A DNA stretch of 24,162 nucleotides, from assembly GCA_017577565.1 (NCBI GenBank), contig PKRH01000047.1, forward strand, positions 1-24,162. Direction: 5' to 3'. The notes beneath the pieces are model-generated. The model made no database searches, was not told the origin of the DNA, and saw only the letters and a list, made by a program, of their open reading frames with translations. Position 1 is the stretch's first letter. Every line of letters begins with the position of its first letter. This document shows positions 15,456 through 21,894 of the stretch, one piece after another. Source of the stretch: Thermoanaerobacterales bacterium (GTDB lineage Bacteria > Actinomycetota > Acidimicrobiia > Acidimicrobiales > JACDCH01). A program made the position numbers and the translations under genes.

Positions 15456-16834
15456 CCCGGCGGCGCCGTCGTCGGCGGGGGCGCGGTCGTGGGCGCGGTC
15501 GCCGGCGGCGCGGTCGTCGGTGGCGCCGTCGTGGTCGTCGCCGCTCGGCGCTGCTCCAGCTCGTCGGCCTGCTCGGTGACGTTGGCGACGTAGCGGCGGG
15601 CGTCCGACAGCGAGCTCTGCTCGATGCCCGCCTCGATGTCGGCCACCCGCGACCGCGGGACGCGGTCGCGCTCGAGGTCGCTGCGCTCGACCAGCTCGGG
15701 GTCGACCCACAGCACGCCGCCGGGCCGGCCCTTGAAGATGGCGACCCGGTCGCCGTCGAAGCCGACGTAGTAGGCCGAGGTGCCGTACCAGTGGATGGTG
15801 GCGACCGCGCCGCCGACGACGACCAGGAGGAGCACGGTGAACAGCACGACCCGCCAGGTGACGCGCCGGCGCTTGCGGTGGCGGGGCGGGCGGTCCTCGT
15901 CGTCGTCGAGGTCGTCGTCGCCGTCGTCGGTGACGACCGGCTCGAGCTCGGCGGTGTCGGTGCGGCGCCGGGCCCGGCGGCGGGGGTCGGCCTCCGGCGC
16001 GTAGGCGGGGCTGGGCCGGGGCTCGGGGCGCCCCTCGGCGGTCAGCCCGCCGTCGCGGGCCAGGGCCGCGGACGCCTCGGCGGCGCGGCCGCCGTCGCCG
16101 ACCACGTCGACGACGACGACGGTGACGTTGTCGCGCCCCCCGCCGTCGACGGCCAGCCGCACCAGCTCGTGGGCGGCCTCCTCGGGGTCCTCCGTCGTGG
16201 CCAGCACCGCGGCGATGGCCGGCTCGGGGACCTCGCTGAACAGGCCGTCGGAGCAGAGGACGAAGCGGTCGCCGTCGTGGGGGTCGACGGCGAAGACGTC
16301 GACGCGCACCTCGTCCTGGGGGCCGAGCACCCGGGTGACGATGTTGCGCTGCGGGTGCACGGCCGCCTCCTCGGGCGACAGGCTGCCCTCGCGCACCAGG
16401 TCGGCCACCAGGCTGTGGTCGGTGGTCACCTGGTCGAGCTCGCCGGCGGCGTAGCGGTAGCAGCGGGAGTCGCCCACGTTGGCGATCGCCAGGACCTCGT
16501 CGCCCTCGTGCTCGACGACGGCGAGGGCGACGACCGTCGTGCCCATGCCGGTGAGCTGCGGGTCGTCGGCGCCGGCCCGGTGGACGGCCGCGTTGGCCGC
16601 CTCGATCGCGTCGACGAGCCCCTCGACGGTCGGCTCGGCGAAGGCCTCGCCGAGCATCTGGCAGGCGATCTGCGAGGCGATCTCGCCGCCGTTGTGGCCG
16701 CCCATGCCGTCGGCCACGGCCCAGATGCCCTTGTCCTGGCGCGCCAGGTAGTTGTCCTGGTTGCTCGTGCGCACACGGCCGACGTCCGTGGCGCCCCCCC
16801 AGCGCAGGGCGGTGCGATCGGAGAGACCGGTCAC
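15452..16834 (-). CDS. pstP: PP2C-family serine/threonine protein phosphatase (PstP)
   Basis: 460 residues from GTG at 16834, which overlaps the fhaB stop (GTGA). The N-terminal ~235 residues are a PP2C phosphatase: VRTSNQDNYLARQDKGIWAV, metal-binding Asp in VADGMGGHNGGEIAS, NVGDSRCYRY, TDHSLVADLVREG, LCSDGLFSEV and GGRDNVTVVVVD. An Ala/Pro/Arg-rich linker with an acidic DDGDDDLDDDED patch and a basic RHRKRRR patch leads to one membrane helix (VLFTVLLLVVVGGAVATIHW). About 115 residues lie outside, ending in a Thr/Ala/Pro-rich tail of TTAPP-like repeats. It removes phosphate from Ser/Thr kinases and their targets and so opposes PknB. Order fhaB-pstP-rodA with 4-base overlaps at both ends strongly suggests one transcript. 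Confidence 0.96.
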   Translation of the reverse strand: MTGLSDRTALRWGGATDVGRVRTSNQDNYLARQDKGIWAVADGMGGHNGGEIASQIACQMLGEAFAEPTVEGLVDAIEAANAAVHRAGADDPQLTGMGTTVVALAVVEHEGDEVLAIANVGDSRCYRYAAGELDQVTTDHSLVADLVREGSLSPEEAAVHPQRNIVTRVLGPQDEVRVDVFAVDPHDGDRFVLCSDGLFSEVPEPAIAAVLATTEDPEEAAHELVRLAVDGGGRDNVTVVVVDVVGDGGRAAEASAALARDGGLTAEGRPEPRPSPAYAPEADPRRRARRRTDTAELEPVVTDDGDDDLDDDEDRPPRHRKRRRVTWRVVLFTVLLLVVVGGAVATIHWYGTSAYYVGFDGDRVAIFKGRPGGVLWVDPELVERSDLERDRVPRSRVADIEAGIEQSSLSDARRYVANVTEQADELEQRRAATTTTAPPTTAPPATAPTTAPPPTTAPPG

Positions 16835-17298
16835 TGCATCTCCAGCACGGTGTTGCCGATCTGCAGCTTGTCACGCCGCTTGATCACCATGGGACCGGCC
16901 ACCCGCCGCCGGTTCAAGTAGGTGCCGTTCGTCGAGCCCAGGTCCTCGACGTACCAGTGCCCGTCGCGCCGGAAGACCCGGGCGTGCACCTGGCTGGCGT
17001 AGGCGTCCTCGATCGGCACCTGGCACCCGGCGGCTCGCCCGAGGGTGACCTCGTCGTCGAGGACGTAGGTCCGGCCCCGGAGCGCCGGCGGGTCGACGAT
17101 CTTGAGCTTCGGGGTGCCCCGCGCCGGGCGCTCGGCGCGCCGGCCACGGCCGCGGGGGCGGGCCGCCGGCGCGGCCGCCGCGTCGGCGAAGCGGGGAACG
17201 TTGACCTCCGTCCAGACCGCTCGCAGCACGCGCAGGAAGAACAGGTAGAGCAGCACGAGCAGGAACAGCTTGAGGAGGTTGAGCAGCTGGTCGGGCAC
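16831..17298 (-). CDS. fhaB: FHA-domain membrane protein (FhaB/FipA type)
   Basis: 155 residues from GTG at 17298. A hydrophobic N-terminal helix (LLKLFLLVLLYLFFLRVL, about 8-25) anchors it, then a basic Arg/Ala/Pro-rich linker, and an FHA domain from about 78 to the end. The phosphothreonine-binding residues are all there: LGRAAGCQVPI (Arg after Gly), ASQVHARVFRRDG (Ser and His), LGSTNGTYLNRRRV (Ser, Asn). In mycobacteria this protein links PknA/PknB signalling to the divisome. The stop overlaps the pstP start by four bases, so the reader and the phosphatase are coupled. The gene is 76 bases downstream of fhaA. Confidence 0.94.
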   Translation of the reverse strand: MPDQLLNLLKLFLLVLLYLFFLRVLRAVWTEVNVPRFADAAAAPAARPRGRGRRAERPARGTPKLKIVDPPALRGRTYVLDDEVTLGRAAGCQVPIEDAYASQVHARVFRRDGHWYVEDLGSTNGTYLNRRRVAGPMVIKRRDKLQIGNTVLEMQ

Positions 17299-17328
17299 CG
17301 AGCCGGAGATTATCGGCAGCGGGGAGGT

Positions 17329-17356
17329 CCGCCCGCCCCCGGGTGGGGCCGGGCGG
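17329..17356. promoter_or_regulatory. Bulged GC-rich hairpin between fhaA and fhaB
   Basis: CCGCCCGCCCC (17329-17339) pairs with GGGG (17345-17348) and CGGGCGG (17350-17356), leaving a one-base bulge at 17349 and a five-base loop. It occupies the middle of the 76-base fhaA-fhaB gap, inside the presumed transcript. It could attenuate transcription, mark mRNA processing, or mean nothing in such GC-rich DNA. Confidence 0.35.
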
Positions 17357-17374
17357 CGCCGTCACCCGGGGCGG

Positions 17375-18034
17375 TCAGCTGGCCTCGAAGCGCATCCTCG
17401 TGTTGCCGAAGGTGATCTCGTCGCCGTCCTCGAGCAGGTGCTGGGTGATGCGCACGCCGTTGACCTTGGTGCCGTTGGTCGAGCCCATGTCGACCAGCAG
17501 GAACCCGTCGCCCGAGGGGCGGATCTCGGCGTGGTTGCGGCTCACGTTGGGGTCGGCGAGCACGATGTTGCACTCGGGTCGGCGGCCGATGCTGACGATG
17601 TGCTCCTCGAGGGTGAACCGGTCGCCGGTCGGCAGCACCAGGCTGCCGGCGCCGGCGCCGCCGGCACCCTCGCGGAAGCGGCCCTCGATCTCGAACCACC
17701 CGGTGCCGAAGGTCTCGTCGACGACGACCTCGACCTGGACCGGGCCCATGAAGCTGTAGCCCTCGTCGCGGGCGTGCGCCCGGGCGGCGTCGGCCAGCTC
17801 GCGCCGCAGCGCGTCCTGCACCTCGCCGAACTCCCGGTGGTCGTCCGGCGAGAGGTAGACGGTGAAGTGGTTCGGGGCGACCGGCTGGCCGCGGACGCCG
17901 ATGGAGACGTGGTCGTCCATCTCCCGGGCCAGACGGCGGGCCAGCTCGACGGGTCGGATGCTCGAGCGGAAGGCGCGCGCGAACGCGCCCTCGACCATGC
18001 GTTCCAACCGCCGTTCGAAACCACGGATCGCCAC
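17375..18034 (-). CDS. fhaA: FHA-domain protein with DUF3662 N-terminus (FhaA)
   Basis: 219 residues from GTG at 18034 (MAIRGFERRLERMVEGAFAR), chosen because FhaA proteins begin with this Phe-Glu-Arg-Arg-Leu-Glu segment; the open frame further upstream (to 18145) runs through low-complexity sequence. The N-terminal domain (about 1-120) is the FhaA_N/DUF3662 fold: FRSSIRPVELARRLAREMDD, VAPNHFTVYLSPDD, GYSFMGPVQVEV. A short Gly/Ala linker of only about 10-15 residues leads to the FHA domain (about 140-217) with intact phosphothreonine ligands: VSIGRRPECNIVL, VSRNHAEIRPSGDG, MGSTNGTKVNGVRI. Mycobacterial FhaA (Rv0020c) is more than twice as long because of a disordered linker that is absent here. 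It binds phosphorylated MviN/MurJ-type partners in mycobacteria. First gene of the cluster, divergent from the tRNA gene. Confidence 0.94.
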   Translation of the reverse strand: MAIRGFERRLERMVEGAFARAFRSSIRPVELARRLAREMDDHVSIGVRGQPVAPNHFTVYLSPDDHREFGEVQDALRRELADAARAHARDEGYSFMGPVQVEVVVDETFGTGWFEIEGRFREGAGGAGAGSLVLPTGDRFTLEEHIVSIGRRPECNIVLADPNVSRNHAEIRPSGDGFLLVDMGSTNGTKVNGVRITQHLLEDGDEITFGNTRMRFEAS

Positions 18035-18111
18035 GGCAGGGCAGGTTACCGGTGCGCTCCGTCGTTCACCCTGTCGGGGTGCCGGTCGCGGCCACGGGGC
18101 CCGGCCCGGCG

Positions 18112-18142
18112 TTGGTGGATCCTGCGGACGCCGCGCTATCGT
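18112..18142 (+). promoter_or_regulatory. Candidate promoter of the tRNA-Leu gene
   Basis: TTGGTG at 18112-18117 resembles a -35 element and TATCGT at 18137-18142 fits the TAnnnT form of actinobacterial -10 elements, 19 bases apart and 16 bases before the tRNA 5' end. Weak match; proposed from position. Confidence 0.3.
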
Positions 18143-18158
18143 CACGGCCTTGCTGCTC

Positions 18159-18245
18159 GGGCGAGTGGCGGAATTGGCAGACGCGCTGGCTTCAGGTGCC
18201 AGTGTCCGAAAGGACGTGGGGGTTCAAGTCCCCCCTCGCCCACCA
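18159..18245 (+). tRNA. tRNA-Leu (anticodon CAG), CCA encoded
   Basis: Acceptor stem GGGCGAG (18159-18165) pairs with CTCGCCC (18235-18241); discriminator A at 18242 and CCA at 18243-18245. The D-arm region reads GCGGAATTGGCAGACGC. Anticodon stem CTGGC/GCCAG flanks loop TTCAGGT, giving anticodon CAG at 18193-18195, which reads CUG, an abundant Leu codon in this GC-rich DNA. A long variable arm (TGTCCGAAAGGACG) marks a class II tRNA, and the T-arm GGGGG-TTCAAGT-CCCCC is perfect. In Mycobacterium tuberculosis a tRNA-Leu gene also sits beside fhaA, so the position is conserved. Confidence 0.97.
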
Positions 18246-18567
18246 GGCTGGTCGCCTCCCCGGTGACCGATCGCGGTTCGCAGGGCGCCCAGCGCCGGGG
18301 TCAGGCGCGGACCACGACGGTGCGGGCCAGCTCGTCGCGGAGGCCGCGCCCGGGCCGGCCCACCGTGGCCGACAGCGCGAGGGCGCCGCGCCAGGCCGGC
18401 GACCTGGACGAGCCGGAGCACCGGTTCGCCTTCGACGACATGGGCCCCGGCTGGCGGGACGAGGTCCTCCCGCGGCTCGCCGAGGTCGTCGAGGGCCGGG
18501 TGCGGCGGTCGCCGCCGGGCGCTTGCCCCCGCACGGCCACCGCTCCGGCGCGCAGTAGGGTCCGGCC
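18246..18567. other. About 320 bases between tRNA-Leu and the SDR gene without an assigned gene
   Basis: No convincing gene. The plus-strand frame containing LDEPEHRFAFDDMGPGWRDE (about 18411-18470) looks protein-like and has G or C at nearly every third position, but has no credible start and would run out of frame into the SDR gene. On the minus strand the same stretch allows a 46-residue frame, ATG at 18438 to a stop at 18301, ending ARTVVVRA. Either could be a small or decayed gene; base composition alone cannot decide in such DNA. Confidence 0.3.
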
Positions 18568-19311
18568 ATGGACTTGGGGATCGCCGGACGCACCGCCGCG
18601 GTCGCGGGCGCCTCGTCCGGGCTCGGGCTGGCGTCGGCCCGGGCGCTGGCCGCCGAGGGCGTGCGGGTGGCCATCTGCAGCCGCGACCGCGAGCGCATCG
18701 AGGCGGCGGCCGCGACCATCGAGGGCGCCGTCCCGATCGTCGCCGACGTGTCGACGGTCGAGGGCGCCCGCGGCTTCGTCGAGGCCGCCGTCGACGCCCT
18801 GGGCCAGGTCGACATCCTCGTGCCCAACGCCGGCGGGCCGCCGGCGGGGGACTTCGCCTCCACCCCCCTCGACGCCTACGCCCCGGCCCTCGAGCTGAAC
18901 CTCCTGTCGACCGTGGCCATGTGCGAGGCCGCCGTGCCCGCCATGTGCGAGCGGGGCTGGGGGCGGGTGGTGGCGATCACCTCGGTGTCGGTCCGCCAGC
19001 CCATCCCCCAGCTCATCCTGTCCAACACCGCCCGCGCCGGCGTGACCGGCTTCCTCAAGACGCTGGCGCTCGAGGTGGCGCCGAAGGGCGTGACCGTCAA
19101 CTCGGTCCAGCCCGGCCTGCACGCCACCGACCGGCTGCGGGCGCTGTACGGGGGCAACGTCACGCGGGCGGCCGAGGGGGTGCCGGCCGGCACGGTGGGC
19201 GACCCCGACGACTTCGGGAAGGTCGTGGCCTTCCTCTGCTCGGAGCAGGCCCGCTTCATCGTCGGGGCCGCGCTGCCGGTCGACGGCGGCACCTACCGCG
19301 GCCTGCAGTAG
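18568..19311 (+). CDS. Short-chain dehydrogenase/reductase family protein with altered catalytic motif
   Basis: 247 residues from ATG at 18568, full length for a classical SDR. The Rossmann nucleotide-binding motif is GASSGLG (14-20), the strand-4 motif NAGG (87-90), and the C-terminal PVDGGTYRG is typical of FabG-like proteins. The catalytic Ser is at 139 (AITSVSV). Thirteen residues further, where Tyr is expected, is S152, and where Lys is expected four later is R156 (LSNTARAGVTGF), so the YxxxK motif is SxxxR. I recall related SDRs annotated as 3-oxoacyl reductases with the same LSNxxRAxVxG segment, so this is probably a conserved subfamily rather than a mutation. Substrate unknown; NADP or NAD binding is expected. 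Only a weak ribosome binding site is visible. A small Dabb protein gene follows after 36 bases and may be co-transcribed. Confidence 0.92.
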   Translation: MDLGIAGRTAAVAGASSGLGLASARALAAEGVRVAICSRDRERIEAAAATIEGAVPIVADVSTVEGARGFVEAAVDALGQVDILVPNAGGPPAGDFASTPLDAYAPALELNLLSTVAMCEAAVPAMCERGWGRVVAITSVSVRQPIPQLILSNTARAGVTGFLKTLALEVAPKGVTVNSVQPGLHATDRLRALYGGNVTRAAEGVPAGTVGDPDDFGKVVAFLCSEQARFIVGAALPVDGGTYRGLQ

Positions 19312-19347
19312 CGGCACGGACGACCGGACCGGACGGGAGGTTCGACG

Positions 19348-19656
19348 ATGGCCATCCGCCACGTGGTGATGTTCCGCTTCAGCGACGAGGCGACCGAGGA
19401 GCAGAAGCAGGCGCTGGCGCGCGGCCTCGACGGCATGCCGGCCGCCACCGGCGCGCTGCCGCCCGAGGACTACCGCCACGGCTTCGACCTCGGCATCAAC
19501 GAGGCCAGCTGGGACTACGTGGTGGTGGCCGACTTCGCGACGGTCGAGGACTACCTCACCTACCGCGACCACCCCGACCACCGGGCGCTCATCCGCGACC
19601 TGGTGGAGCCGATCGTCGTGGCACGGGCCTCGGTCCAGTACGAGCTGCCGGGCTGA
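19348..19656 (+). CDS. Dabb-family (stress-responsive alpha/beta barrel) protein
   Basis: 102 residues from ATG at 19348, with GGGAGG at 19335-19340, seven bases before it. MAIRHVVMFRFSDEATEEQK is the typical Dabb opening, with the first strand carrying the conserved His. The middle GFDLGINEASWDYVVVADFA and YLTYRDHPDHRALIRDLVEP complete the dimeric ferredoxin-like fold. Such proteins occur in bacteria and plants as stress-induced proteins and, in a few cases, as small cyclases or decarboxylase-like enzymes in polyketide pathways; no specific reaction can be claimed. It lies between the SDR gene and the metal ATPase gene, with a hairpin after its stop. Confidence 0.9.
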   Translation: MAIRHVVMFRFSDEATEEQKQALARGLDGMPAATGALPPEDYRHGFDLGINEASWDYVVVADFATVEDYLTYRDHPDHRALIRDLVEPIVVARASVQYELPG

Positions 19657-19657
19657 C

Positions 19658-19688
19658 GGGTCGGGCAGGGCGGGCCGTCGCCCGACCC
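19658..19688. terminator. 9-bp hairpin after the Dabb gene, possible terminator
   Basis: GGGTCGGGC (19658-19666) and GCCCGACCC (19680-19688) are exact reverse complements around a 13-base loop. It begins two bases after the Dabb stop and would separate the SDR-Dabb transcript from the ATPase gene, which has its own operator. Confidence 0.55.
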
Positions 19689-19703
19689 TTGCCAGCGACA
19701 CAT

Positions 19704-19718
19704 TACCCCCGTAGGGTA
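19704..19718. promoter_or_regulatory. CsoR-type copper operator upstream of the metal ATPase gene
   Basis: TACCCCCGTAGGGTA, an inverted repeat TACCC-CCGTA-GGGTA. From memory, its reverse complement TACCCTACGGGGGTA matches the CsoR-binding site of the Bacillus subtilis copZA promoter. It ends 25 bases before the ATPase ATG. CsoR is a copper-released repressor; no csoR gene is in this window, so the repressor would act from elsewhere. Confidence 0.72.
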
Positions 19719-19731
19719 TGTGTGGCACGAC

Positions 19732-19738
19732 GAGGAGG
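19732..19738 (+). promoter_or_regulatory. Ribosome binding site that fixes the metal ATPase start
   Basis: GAGGAGG lies five bases before ATG at 19744. An upstream in-frame GTG at 19720 touches the operator and has no such site, so the ATG is preferred. Confidence 0.75.
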
Positions 19739-19743
19739 CCACC

Positions 19744-21870
19744 ATGCCCGACGTCCACGCCGGCCACGTCCCCACCGAGACCGGCGACCACGCACCCGGG
19801 GAGCACGGCCACGCCACCCACGACCACGGCGCCCACATCCCGGGCGGCGCCGCCGCCCACGGGGGCCACGACCACCACGGCGGGCACGGGGCCCACGCCG
19901 GCCACGACCCCGAGACGTTCCGGCGGCGCTTCTGGCTCAGCCTGGTCCTGACCGTCCCGCTCGTCGTCACGAGCGAGATGGTCATGGACTGGTTCGGCTA
20001 CGAGCTCGACTTCTACGGCATCGACACGATCGGGCCGGTGCTCGGCTCGGCCGTCTTCTGGTGGGGCGGCTGGCCCTTCCTCGCCGGCGGCGTCGCCGAG
20101 CTGCGGTCCCGGCGGCCGGGGATGATGCTGCTGATCGCCATGGCCCTCGTCGTCGCCTACGGGGCGTCGATGGCGAGCAGCGCCGGGTGGTTCGACCTCG
20201 ACTTCTGGTGGGAGCTCGCCGCCCTGGTCACGATCATGCTGCTCGGCCACTGGCAGGAGATGAAGGCGGTCGGCCAGGCACAGGGCGCCCTGGCCGCGCT
20301 GGCCGAGCTGCTGCCCGACGAGGCCGAGCGGGTCGGCGCCGACGGCACGGTCGCGCCGGTCCCCCTGGCGGAGCTGGCCGTGGGCGACGTCGTGCTCGTC
20401 CGCCCCGGCGGCCGGGTGCCGGCCGACGGCGTGGTCGTCGACGGCGCGGCCGAGCTCGACGAGTCGATGATCACCGGCGAGTCCCGCCCCGTCCCCCGGG
20501 GGCCGGGCGACCGGGTGGTCGCGGGCACCGTGTCGACCGACTCGTCGATCCGGGTGCGGGTCGAGGCGGTCGGCGACGACACGGCGCTGGCCGGCATCCA
20601 GCGCCTGGTCGCCGAGGCCCAGGCGAGCAGCAGCCGGGCCCAGGCCCTGGCCGACCGCTTCGCCGCCCTGCTCTTCTACGTCGCCACCGCGGCCGGCGCC
20701 GTCACCCTGGCGGTGTGGGCGGCGCTCGGCGACACCGGTGACGCCGTGGCCCGCACGGTGACCGTCCTCGTCATCGCCTGCCCCCACGCGCTCGGCCTGG
20801 CCATCCCGCTCGTCATCGCCATCTCGACGGCGGTCTCGGCCCGGGCCGGCATCCTCGTGAAGGACCGCCTCGCGCTCGAGCGCATGCGGACGGTCGACGC
20901 CGTGCTGTTCGACAAGACCGGAACGCTCACCCGGGGCGCCCACGTGGTCACCGACGTCGCCGCGGCGGCGGGGCACGACGTGGACGAGGTGCTCCGCCTC
21001 GCCGGTGCCGTGGAGTCCGAGAGCGAGCACCCGCTCGCCCGGGCCATCGTCGCCGCCGCCACGGCCCGGGGCCCGCTGCCGGCCGGCCGGGACGTCCGGG
21101 CGCTCGCCGGCCGGGGGGTCGAGGCCACCGTGGACGGCGAGCGGTGCGCCGTCGGCGGGCCGGCGCTGCTGCGCGAGCGCGGGCTGGCGGTGCCGGACGA
21201 CCTCGCCCCGGTCGTGGCGGCCTGGCAGGACCGGGGCGCGGCGGTGCTCCACGTCGCCCGGGGCGACGAGGTCGTCGGCGTGCTGGCGCTGGAGGACGAG
21301 GTCCGACCCGAGGCCCGGCAGGCGGTCGCCGAGCTCCGGGCCGCCGGCGTGCGGGTGATGATGATCACCGGCGACGCCCGCCAGGTCGCCGACGCGGTGG
21401 CGGCCGACCTCGGCATCGACGAGGTGTTCGCCGAGGTCCTGCCCGAGGACAAGGACGCGGCGGTCGTCGAGCTGCAGCGGCGGGGCCTGACCGTGGCCAT
21501 GGTCGGCGACGGCGTCAACGACGCCCCCGCCCTCGCCCGGGCCGACGTCGGCATCGCCATCGGAGCCGGCACCGACGTGGCCATCGAGTCGGCCGGCGTG
21601 GTGCTGGCGTCGAGCGACCCCCGCGGCGTCACGAGCGTCGTCCGCCTGTCGCGGGCCAGCTACCGCAAGATGGTCCAGAACCTGGCCTGGGCGGCCGGCT
21701 ACAACGTCCTCGCCATCCCGCTGGCCGCCGGCGTGCTGGCCTGGGCCGGCGTCACGCTGTCGCCGGCCGTCGGCGCCGTCCTGATGAGCGCGTCGACGAT
21801 CGTGGTGGCGCTCAACGCCCAGCTGATGCGGCGCGTCGACCTGTCCCCCGGCGCCCCGGCCGCAGCGTGA
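19744..21870 (+). CDS. copB: Copper-type P1B ATPase with CPH motif and His-rich N-terminus (CopB-like)
   Basis: 708 residues. The first 54 residues contain 15 histidines (for example HGHATHDHGAH and GHDHHGGHGAH) and replace the CxxC metal-binding domain of CopA. Then come membrane helices, the actuator domain with TGES (244-247), the ion-site helix with CPH (346-348, IACPHALGLAIPL), the phosphorylation site D390-KTGTLT, the HP dipeptide of the nucleotide domain (SEHPLARAI, 429-430), and GDGVNDAPAL (588-597). The last helices carry YN (653-654) and MSAST (681-685). CPH with a His-rich N-terminus defines the P1B-3 group, which exports Cu(II) or Ag(I), sometimes Cu(I); the substrate here is inference. 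The CsoR-like operator upstream supports copper. No metallochaperone gene is next to it. Confidence 0.95.
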   Translation: MPDVHAGHVPTETGDHAPGEHGHATHDHGAHIPGGAAAHGGHDHHGGHGAHAGHDPETFRRRFWLSLVLTVPLVVTSEMVMDWFGYELDFYGIDTIGPVLGSAVFWWGGWPFLAGGVAELRSRRPGMMLLIAMALVVAYGASMASSAGWFDLDFWWELAALVTIMLLGHWQEMKAVGQAQGALAALAELLPDEAERVGADGTVAPVPLAELAVGDVVLVRPGGRVPADGVVVDGAAELDESMITGESRPVPRGPGDRVVAGTVSTDSSIRVRVEAVGDDTALAGIQRLVAEAQASSSRAQALADRFAALLFYVATAAGAVTLAVWAALGDTGDAVARTVTVLVIACPHALGLAIPLVIAISTAVSARAGILVKDRLALERMRTVDAVLFDKTGTLTRGAHVVTDVAAAAGHDVDEVLRLAGAVESESEHPLARAIVAAATARGPLPAGRDVRALAGRGVEATVDGERCAVGGPALLRERGLAVPDDLAPVVAAWQDRGAAVLHVARGDEVVGVLALEDEVRPEARQAVAELRAAGVRVMMITGDARQVADAVAADLGIDEVFAEVLPEDKDAAVVELQRRGLTVAMVGDGVNDAPALARADVGIAIGAGTDVAIESAGVVLASSDPRGVTSVVRLSRASYRKMVQNLAWAAGYNVLAIPLAAGVLAWAGVTLSPAVGAVLMSASTIVVALNAQLMRRVDLSPGAPAAA

Positions 21871-21894
21871 CGGGCCCGCCGCCCCCGGCCGGCC

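Noticed and set aside
16794..16800. Seven-C run near the 5' end of pstP as a phase-variation tract
   Set aside because: Short for slippage in a genome with this composition, and the encoded residues fit the family.
14130..16874. A 914-codon minus-strand frame that would fuse RodA to an upstream N-terminus
   Set aside because: The upstream half is a shadow of pstP in another frame; RodA proper starts at the ATG at 15455 that overlaps the pstP stop.
18301..21252. A 983-codon open frame on the minus strand across the SDR, Dabb and ATPase genes
   Set aside because: It is antisense to three well-identified genes and reads as low-complexity sequence rich in Arg, Gly, Val and Asp, which is expected when GC-rich third positions remove stop codons.
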